Shown here: one piece after another, positions 30,829 through 36,117 of the stretch
Position numbering within the stretch: the first letter of the stretch is position 1
How the letters are laid out: every line of letters begins with the position of its first letter
Source of the DNA: Fibrobacter succinogenes
Lineage (GTDB): Bacteria > Fibrobacterota > Fibrobacteria > Fibrobacterales > Fibrobacteraceae
NCBI RefSeq assembly: GCF_902779965.1
Contig: NZ_CACZDK010000046.1
Location: 1 to 36,117, forward strand
Length of the DNA: 36,117 nt
Direction of reading: 5' to 3'
Notes under the pieces: model-generated
Told to the model about the DNA's origin: nothing
Databases searched by the model: none
The model's input: the letters and a program-made list of their open reading frames with translations, nothing else
Position numbers and translations under genes: made by a program

Positions 30829-31599
30829 ATGGTTTATTCGAAGTTGGTCTCCATATTTACTGCTTTGGCCGCAACTTTATTTGTTGCGTTCTTTGTACGT
30901 GATTGGTTTGTCCTTCACCAGTGCGGTGCTGTGCAGTCTTGTATTGAATATTCGAGCGATTTTCAGAATATCACTAAGTTTATTGTTACTTCGATTGCGG
31001 CGTTGATTGCGTTTTCTGTAGGCAAACTGAAATTTGCCAAGCGCGATCGGTTGTTTGTGCAAGTTGCTTTTGCGATGATTTTATGTGCAGACTTTTGTTT
31101 TAAAATCTTGTACAATTATTTTGGTACTATAGAAAATCGCGACAACTTTATTACGGTTGGGATTGTATTTTTCTTTATTGCGCAGATGATTTTTATTTAC
31201 CGCCATACGCGCGTTAGTGAAGACGATTGGTCGTTCCCGTGGATTTATTGCATACCCGTTGCTGCGATTTTTTCAATGGCGTTTCTTACGTATTTCCATG
31301 TTCTCGAATCGTTCGAATTGATGGCGGTTCTTGTTTATGCTCCGACGCTTTTTTGTTCGCTGTTCGTGGCATGCAGGGCATCGAAGCGGGGCTTTTTCCC
31401 TGAGAAAAATGCATTTTTGATTATGCTCGGGATGATTTGCTTTACGTGCTGCGATATTTTGACTGGAGTATCCCTGCTTACAGGCGAAGATCATTCTACT
31501 CGCGAAATTATTGCGGCTGTTTCGAATAACTTTATATGGCTATTCTATGTTCCGGCCATTATTTCTTTGGCGTTGAGCGGATATCGCCACCATAGATAG
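30829..31599 (+). CDS. Polytopic membrane protein, possibly YhhN-like
   Basis: 256 residues from ATG at 30829; a TTG 24 nt upstream would extend it but lies before the promoter-like box. Seven or eight hydrophobic helices are visible, for example FTALAATLFVAFFV, FIVTSIAALIAFSVG, FITVGIVFFFIAQMIFIY and FIWLFYVPAIISLAL. The pattern of an FFIAQMIFIYRH segment and a late MICFTCCDILTG segment is reminiscent of YhhN/TMEM86 lysoplasmalogenase-like proteins, but the resemblance is weak. AT-rich. Otherwise an uncharacterised inner-membrane protein. Confidence 0.6.
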   Translation: MVYSKLVSIFTALAATLFVAFFVRDWFVLHQCGAVQSCIEYSSDFQNITKFIVTSIAALIAFSVGKLKFAKRDRLFVQVAFAMILCADFCFKILYNYFGTIENRDNFITVGIVFFFIAQMIFIYRHTRVSEDDWSFPWIYCIPVAAIFSMAFLTYFHVLESFELMAVLVYAPTLFCSLFVACRASKRGFFPEKNAFLIMLGMICFTCCDILTGVSLLTGEDHSTREIIAAVSNNFIWLFYVPAIISLALSGYRHHR

Positions 31600-31699
31600 T
31601 CAATGCCTTTAAAACCCTTGAATTATTGCGTTGGTCGGACTGTCAAGGCTGTTTTGCCCTTTTAAAATTCTATTATTTCCTCGTCACAAAGAGGTTATA

Positions 31700-32032
31700 A
31701 TGATTATTGATTTGAAAGGTATGGAAACGACCGTGCTCCCCAACTTTAAGGGTGGCGAAAAGGAATATAAGGCTAAGATGTATTTTGACGGTACGACGCG
31801 CATTATGCATGGGACCTTGGAACAGGGGGCGTCGATTGGTTACCACAAGCACGAAACGAATAGTGAAATTATGTTCTTTGTCTCGGGGAAAGGCAAGGTG
31901 CTTTTTGACGATGGTGTTGAATATGTCGAAGCTGGACAATGCCATTTCTGCCCGAAGGGCCATTCCCACAGCTTGATTAATGAAGGTCCGGAAGATCTCG
32001 TCTTTTATGCGACGGTCCCGGAACTCGGATAA
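31700..32032 (+). CDS. Small cupin-domain protein
   Basis: 110 residues from ATG at 31700; GAGG ends 5 nt upstream, which rules out a 23-codon longer start. A single beta-barrel cupin: motif 1 is GYHKHETNSEIMFFVSGKG (His/His/Glu metal ligands) and motif 2 is CHFCPKGHSHSLIN (third His). The metal site therefore looks complete. Single-domain cupins of this size may bind sugars or act as isomerases; no substrate can be inferred. The stop is 21 nt before the mutase gene, so the two may be co-transcribed. Confidence 0.85.
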   Translation: MIIDLKGMETTVLPNFKGGEKEYKAKMYFDGTTRIMHGTLEQGASIGYHKHETNSEIMFFVSGKGKVLFDDGVEYVEAGQCHFCPKGHSHSLINEGPEDLVFYATVPELG

Positions 32033-32053
32033 GTTTAATTTAATGGAGAAAAT

Positions 32054-33394
32054 ATGTCTAAACTGATGCGTTCTATTTCTGGTATCCGCGGAATCGTTGG
32101 CGATACCCTTACTCCGCAGATTTTGCAGAGCCATGTGCGTGCTTTCCTTGAAATCACGAAGGCTAAGCGCGTGGTCATTGGCCGCGATAGCCGCCCGACA
32201 GGTGATGCTATTGTGCAGTATGTTGCTGGCATCTGCCGCCTTTCTGGCGTGGATGTGGTGGATGTAGGTCTTTCGACCACTCCATCAGTAGAACTCCTGA
32301 CGACACACTTCAAGGCTGACGCGGGTATCATCATTACCGCAAGCCATAACCCGCTCGAATGGAACGCTCTCAAGTTCCTCAACAACAAGGGACTCTTCCT
32401 CGGTCCGGATGACGTGAAGCAGCTCTTTGCTCTCGCTGATGCAAACCAGTTCACTTATCCTGATTACCGCACGATGGGCAAGTATGAAGTTGCTCCGGAT
32501 GCCGACGGTATTCACATTGACGGTACGCTCAAGATTCCGTTCGTGGATGTCGAAGCCATCAAGGCCAAGCATTTCAAGGTCGCTGTCGATGCCGTGAACG
32601 GTGCCGGTAGCTTTATTGTGCCGCGCCTCTTGGAACAGCTCGGTTGTGAAGTTGTCCGTGTTCATTGCAGCCCGGATGGCACGTTCCCGCGTGGCGCAGA
32701 ACCGATTCCTGAAAATCTTGGTGACTTGCGCAAGGCTGTCAAGGATAACGGTTGCGCTGTCGGCTTTGCTGTTGATCCGGATGCAGACCGTTGTGCTCTC
32801 GTGGATGGTTTTGGACAAAGTATCGGTGAAGAATACACGCTTGCCATTGCAACGGACGAAGTTCTTGCACAAAAGAAGGGTAGCGTTTGCGTGAACCTTT
32901 CCACGAGCCGCATGAACGAGGATGTTGCCGCCAAGTACGGTTGTGAATTTAGCCGCGCGAAGGTCGGCGAAATCAATGTGAGCTTGCAGATGATCGAGAA
33001 CGGTTGCGTTATCGGCGGTGAAGGCAACGGTGGCGTGATTCTCCCGGCGCTCCACTACGGTCGCGATAGCCTCGTGGCTGCTGCACTTGTGCTTAGCTGG
33101 ATGGCTCACCACAATGGCGGTCCAGAAAAGTTCGTGGCCGAGAATCCGGCTTATGTGATGCCGAAGAAGAAGTTCGAACTCGGCGACAAGAAAGTTGCAG
33201 ACATTCTCCCAAAGGTCAAGGCTGAATTTGCCGGCTGGAAGACGGATGAACGCGACGGCCTCTGGCTCGGGAGCGAAAAGTCCTGGGTGCATGTGCGCGC
33301 CAGCAACACGGAACCGGTGATCCGCGTGATTGCCGAAGCGCCGACTGCTGAGGAAGCTGAATCCTTGTGCAGTAAGGTCGAAAAGCTGATTTAA
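32054..33394 (+). CDS. Phosphoglucosamine / phosphomannomutase family enzyme
   Basis: 446 residues of the alpha-D-phosphohexomutase family. SGIRGIVGD near the N-terminus, phosphoserine S97 in ITASHNP, metal-binding DPDADR (241-246), sugar-binding GEGNGGVILP, and phosphate-binding RASNTEPVIRVI near the C-terminus are all intact. It would shift phosphate between C6 and C1 of glucosamine or mannose phosphate, feeding UDP-GlcNAc or GDP-mannose synthesis. The GEGNGG loop and the lack of the canonical GlmM opening make it resemble the phosphoglucosamine mutases of Bacteroidota and archaea, but the sugar is not settled. GGAG lies 8 nt upstream of the ATG. Confidence 0.88.
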   Translation: MSKLMRSISGIRGIVGDTLTPQILQSHVRAFLEITKAKRVVIGRDSRPTGDAIVQYVAGICRLSGVDVVDVGLSTTPSVELLTTHFKADAGIIITASHNPLEWNALKFLNNKGLFLGPDDVKQLFALADANQFTYPDYRTMGKYEVAPDADGIHIDGTLKIPFVDVEAIKAKHFKVAVDAVNGAGSFIVPRLLEQLGCEVVRVHCSPDGTFPRGAEPIPENLGDLRKAVKDNGCAVGFAVDPDADRCALVDGFGQSIGEEYTLAIATDEVLAQKKGSVCVNLSTSRMNEDVAAKYGCEFSRAKVGEINVSLQMIENGCVIGGEGNGGVILPALHYGRDSLVAAALVLSWMAHHNGGPEKFVAENPAYVMPKKKFELGDKKVADILPKVKAEFAGWKTDERDGLWLGSEKSWVHVRASNTEPVIRVIAEAPTAEEAESLCSKVEKLI

Positions 33395-33503
33395 CTCCTG
33401 ATGTCATCCTGCACTTGTTGTCTTTGACCACTTAGCACTTTAGTGCTTACGTGGTCATGATCCGCGTATGGGGACGGGATCGCCATTCTCAAGTTTGCAG
33501 CTT

Positions 33504-33630
33504 GTCGTCCTGAGCGTAGCGAAAGATGCAGTTAAGTCTTGTTTTTTTCACTGGATTCTTCAGTCACTGCGTTCCTTCAGAATGACGGTGTTGCGTTGTC
33601 ATCCTGAGCGGCGCAAGCCGTGAAGGATCC
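33504..33630. repeat. Cluster of three REP-like repeats
   Basis: GTCGTCCTGAGCGTAGCGAA (33504 on), the inverted GGATTCTTCAGTCACTGCG...CAGAATGAC (33553-33586), and GTCATCCTGAGCGGCGCAAG...GAAGGATCC (33598-33630). These are the GTCATCCTGAGC/GGATCC type common between genes in many bacterial genomes. Confidence 0.6.
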
Positions 33631-33650
33631 AGTGACATCATGGATGTGCA

Positions 33651-33684
33651 TTAAAAAGGCCTCCCCATCGGGGAAGCCTTTTTA
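33651..33684. terminator. Bidirectional intrinsic terminator
   Basis: AAAAAGGC-C-TCCCC, loop ATC, GGGGA-A-GCCTTTTT: 13 pairs with one C/A mismatch and A- and T-runs on the two sides. It serves the plus-strand mutase and the minus-strand esterase. Confidence 0.85.
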
Positions 33685-33745
33685 ATGTGGAGAGGTGTTT
33701 ATAAAAATCTCAATATTTTAAATACAGAAAAACTCAGAGAGCCTA

Positions 33746-33812
33746 GCAAGACAAGGAGTGATCCCCCGTAGCGTACCGTTGTACGTGAGGGGGTGAACGA
33801 CGCCGTATTGCG
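33746..33812 (+). repeat. Palindromic intergenic repeat, family B copy 2
   Basis: GCAAGAC (33746-33752), CCCCC, GTAGCGTAC (33768-33776), TGTACGT (33780-33786), GGGGG. Same order of blocks as the minus strand of 28292-28352. It begins 19 nt past the stop of esterase copy 2. Confidence 0.65.
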
Positions 33813-33830
33813 ACGGCTATATAAGTTTTT

Positions 33831-35363
33831 CTAGAACTGTTCGAAGAACTTGTGGACCTCTTCAGGAACCCAGGTTTGTTCCCAGTTCCAGCCCACACCC
33901 ATATTACCGGTGTCGTGAGCTGTCCACTGGTGGTCACCTGGCCAGCTGCACCATTTGACCGGAAAGCGTTCATCGACGTTCTTGAAGTCATAGCAGACGT
34001 GGCCTGTGTTGCCCCTGACTTCTTCTGGCTTTTCGGAGCTTGCGTCAGTGAAGTTTCCGTCGGCGTCGGCCTTGCCGTTACGCTTGAGGATTCTCGGGAG
34101 GGCGCTGTCTCTTGCGCGCTTGTAATCGCAACGTCCATCATTCACGCCATGAACGTTCATCCAGGCAATTGGCAAATTCTTCATGTTGTTGCCTTCGGGG
34201 AGCCAAATGTTGTAATCGGCGACAGCATAAGTTGCTGCTGCACGGACGCGGCTCTGCATGTCCTGCATGAGCGAGTAGCTGAACATGGCGCCATAGCTAA
34301 AGCCATTAATGAACACGCGGCTTGTGTCGATGCAGTAGTTTTCGTTCAAGGTCGTGAGTGTCTGGGCGAAGAAGTCGTGGTCGGCCTGGCCCTTGTTCCA
34401 CAGGCCTCCGATTGCATCGAGCGAGACGAAGATGTAATCGCCGTTCTTGTCGAGCACTTGCTGGCCATAGTACGGAGTCGGATGGTCATAGTCCGGAGAA
34501 TGGTGCACGAAGTCTTCGCCACTACTACCATAGCAGTGCAGAGCAAAGAGCACCTTGTGCGGCTTGGTATTGTCGTAGTTCTTGGGCAACGTGATGAAGT
34601 ATTTGCGTGTGTCGCTACCGACCCTGATTTCGAACTGGTCGCCGTTTTCCACACTCTTGACTTTTTTCAATGTGGAATTGGTGCCGCAACCCTTACTCGG
34701 TGTCGGCTTGTTGCCAATGGCGTAGCCGAATTTGAATGTCGGTTCAGGAGGGACGGTCTTTGCGAGTTTCACATTGAGTGTCGTGTCGAGCGTTCCGAGC
34801 GGCACTGTAAGCGTGTCAAAGCCTTCTGCGGCAAAACGGATGGTTTCACCGGCTTGCGCATCCTTCATGAGGGCGTTTGCGCCTTGCGCACCGAGAGAAC
34901 GGCTGAATTCACCGTTTGTGGTGAACTTGAAATTCTGTTTTGCGTTACCGACGGTCACTTGTGCCAAGTACGTGCCCTGTGCGCTGAGTCCTTTGCTCAA
35001 ATCGTACGTGCCGGAACCTTGCAATGTCTTCTTGAAAACTTGGTTGCCGAGGGAATTGTAAATCTTCACCTGAACGGGGGCTGTGCTGCTCTGGGAGTAA
35101 GAAAGAATTCCGTTATTGATGCCGATATACCCAACGGAATTTCTGACAGCGGATTTGATCCCCACTTCTTCTTCGTGGATGGTGAATTTGCCCTTGTCAT
35201 CGGTTATTGCTGTTTTATTTTCTTTGAGGAGGCTTACCGAGGCTCCTTTGATGGCTTTGCCATCGTTGTCGGAAACGGTGCCAGAGATTGTGTACGCCGA
35301 TGCTAATCCGCAGAATGCCAAGAGGCTTGCGGCCGTGAAAAGCTTGGGTGATTTGAAACTCAT
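33831..35363 (-). CDS. Secreted CE1-type esterase (feruloyl/acetyl-xylan esterase-like), copy 2
   Basis: 510 residues from ATG at 35363 (AAGGAG 5 nt upstream; a longer frame start lacks a site). Signal peptide ends GLASA|Y near 23. Residues 24-66 resemble a carboxypeptidase-regulatory-like domain (ISGTVSDNDGKAIKGASVSL); 97-150 a sorting/FlgD-like domain (KIYNSLGNQVFKKTLQGSGT). The hydrolase domain runs from about 208: TPSKGCG, ALHCYGSSGED, nucleophile S356 in NGFSYGAMF, D409 in HGVNDGRC, H478 in GDHQW, ending EEVHKFFEQF. The full Ser-Asp-His triad is present. Probably exported and acting on ester groups of hemicellulose. Tandem with the next copy on the same strand. Confidence 0.9.
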   Translation of the reverse strand: MSFKSPKLFTAASLLAFCGLASAYTISGTVSDNDGKAIKGASVSLLKENKTAITDDKGKFTIHEEEVGIKSAVRNSVGYIGINNGILSYSQSSTAPVQVKIYNSLGNQVFKKTLQGSGTYDLSKGLSAQGTYLAQVTVGNAKQNFKFTTNGEFSRSLGAQGANALMKDAQAGETIRFAAEGFDTLTVPLGTLDTTLNVKLAKTVPPEPTFKFGYAIGNKPTPSKGCGTNSTLKKVKSVENGDQFEIRVGSDTRKYFITLPKNYDNTKPHKVLFALHCYGSSGEDFVHHSPDYDHPTPYYGQQVLDKNGDYIFVSLDAIGGLWNKGQADHDFFAQTLTTLNENYCIDTSRVFINGFSYGAMFSYSLMQDMQSRVRAAATYAVADYNIWLPEGNNMKNLPIAWMNVHGVNDGRCDYKRARDSALPRILKRNGKADADGNFTDASSEKPEEVRGNTGHVCYDFKNVDERFPVKWCSWPGDHQWTAHDTGNMGVGWNWEQTWVPEEVHKFFEQF

Positions 35364-35555
35364 GTTTACTCCTTTTACCAAAACTCCTAATTGAACACAC
35401 CTTATCATAAATGAATTTAAATTCGGATGTGATTAATGTTGCGTGGTGAAACCTTTTGCTTGTTGACTAATTGTCTATAAAATTCTGTTTACAAGAATGT
35501 TTTATTCGCTAAGGCTGGTGATGTCGAATGACCGAACAGCGCGGGTGTTACATTG

Positions 35556-35592
35556 CAAAAAAAAACGGTCCCTGGGGAGGAACCGCTTTTTG
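35556..35592 (-). terminator. Intrinsic terminator of esterase copy 3
   Basis: On the minus strand AAAAAGCGGTTCC, loop, GGGACCG then nine T residues, 26 nt past the stop at 35619. Strong T-run. Confidence 0.85.
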
Positions 35593-35618
35593 GTAGAGAG
35601 CTGATTTATGAAACTTGA

Positions 35619-36117
35619 TTAGAACTGTTCGAAGAACTTGTGGACTTCCTGAGGAACCCAAGTATTCTGCCAGTTGCCGTTGTCGTAGGCGGTCCACTGG
35701 TGCTGACCATTCCAACTGCAGAATTTGACCGGGAAGCGTTCATCGACAGTCGTGAAATCATAGCAGAGGTGTCCGCTGCCACCGACTTCCTTGGGCTTTT
35801 CAGCGCTGGCATCGGTGAAGTTGCCATCTGCATCGGCCTTGCCGTTGTTCTTGAGAATGCGCTTGAGTGCACTGTCACGAGCGCGGTTGTATTGGCAGGT
35901 GCCGTCGTTCTTGCCGTGCACAGCCATCCAGGCGATGGGCAAGCCCTTGTTCTTCGGCAGGTAGATGTTGTAGTCGGCGGTTGCATAGACTGCGACTGCA
36001 CGGAGGCGGTCTTGCATATCCTGGGCCATGGAGTTCGTGACCATGGCGCCGAAGCTGAAGCCCGTCATGAACACGCGGCTGGTGTCAATGCAGTAGTTTT
36101 CTTCGAGAGTCGTAAGC
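35619..36117 (-). CDS. Secreted CE1-type esterase, copy 3 (cut by window edge)
   Basis: The last 165 residues of a gene that begins beyond the right edge; the frame stays open to position 36117, so the internal GTG at 36074 is not a real start. Seen from the cut: LTTLEENYCIDTSRVFMTGF, nucleophile Ser in TGFSFGAMV, AVHGKNDGTC with the catalytic Asp, SWNGQHQWTAYD with the catalytic His, ending QEVHKFFEQF. Very similar to copy 2 over this length, including the last nine residues, so the pair arose by tandem duplication. N-terminal domains are not visible here. Confidence 0.9.
   Translation of the reverse strand, partial: LTTLEENYCIDTSRVFMTGFSFGAMVTNSMAQDMQDRLRAVAVYATADYNIYLPKNKGLPIAWMAVHGKNDGTCQYNRARDSALKRILKNNGKADADGNFTDASAEKPKEVGGSGHLCYDFTTVDERFPVKFCSWNGQHQWTAYDNGNWQNTWVPQEVHKFFEQF

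Larger units (their letters stand above)
33395..33830. other. Gene-free convergent region rich in repeats
   Basis: 436 nt between converging genes. Contents: hairpin 33426-33456 (GACCAC-TT-AGCACT / AGTGCT-TAC-GTGGTC); REP-like copies at 33504-33530, 33553-33586 and 33598-33630; bidirectional terminator 33651-33684; family B palindrome 33746-33812. Confidence 0.7.

Noticed and set aside
32285..33292. 335-codon minus-strand frame opposite the mutase gene
   Set aside because: Shadow of a well-supported enzyme gene; no motif or start signal.
33852..35306. 484-codon plus-strand frame opposite esterase copy 2
   Set aside because: Antisense shadow: composition rich in Cys, Val and His with no family resemblance, while the minus strand encodes a complete esterase with signal peptide and triad.
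36031..36074. Start of the last esterase at the GTG at 36074
   Set aside because: The frame stays open to the window edge and upstream codons match the paralogue (LTTLEENYCIDTSR), so this GTG is internal.

Overview
The window looks like a chromosomal segment of a Fibrobacter species (phylum Fibrobacterota) close to F. succinogenes. This rests on gene content and not on a database search: secreted plant cell-wall enzymes (GH5, GH9, three CE1-type esterases), large outer-membrane beta-barrel proteins ending in Phe, proteins with a sorting-type C-terminal domain, Gram-negative LpxA, and AT-rich promoter-like boxes of the TAnnTTTG type. No tRNA, rRNA, CRISPR array, phage or transposase gene was found.

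Layout. 207-2081 is a minus-strand DsbD-type reductase. 2128-6851 is a compact plus-strand cluster: ECF-like sigma factor, secreted propeller protein with a sorting-type C-terminus, small lipoprotein, and CCA-adding enzyme. 6995-9075 holds a glycosyltransferase 2 gene and lpxA, separated by heptanucleotide repeat arrays. 9091-10305 is a GH5 cellulase-like gene, divergent from a six-gene operon at 10633-19868. That operon encodes a CBM11-like secreted protein, three outer-membrane barrel proteins (two of them clear paralogues), a lipoprotein and a GH18-fold protein whose catalytic Glu is replaced by Gln; a strong terminator follows. 20210-21970 is a GH9 endoglucanase. 22115-23707 is a PabB-PabC fusion for folate synthesis, divergent from a CE1-type esterase. 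25457-25540 is a candidate 27-residue membrane peptide. 25617-28281 contains rpe, a Lys/Ala-rich protein with a glycogen-binding (CBM48-like) domain, and lysA. 28698-32032 carries a BASS-type transporter, an AT-rich patch with a gene remnant, a secreted protein and a membrane protein, and then a cupin. 32054-33394 is a phosphoglucosamine/phosphomannomutase. Two further CE1-type esterases lie on the minus strand at the right end, the last cut by the window edge.

How the genes fit together. GH5, GH9 and the esterases would cut cellulose and remove ester side groups from hemicellulose. The six-gene operon has no SusC/SusD homologues. It looks like a cell-envelope glycan-capture or adhesion system, with binding proteins (CBM11-like, inactive GH18-like, lipoprotein) made together with barrels. 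This is the best candidate for an undescribed system here.

Regulatory layer. Two unlinked genes (the glycosyltransferase and lysA) share an almost identical element made of TAAGTTC heptads running in phase into a TAAATT box just upstream of the start codon. A second, different heptad array precedes another TAAATTTG box upstream of lpxA. Four other genes have a TAnnTTTN box exactly 4 nt before the start codon with no Shine-Dalgarno sequence, suggesting leaderless mRNAs. Two families of intergenic palindromic repeats are also present.
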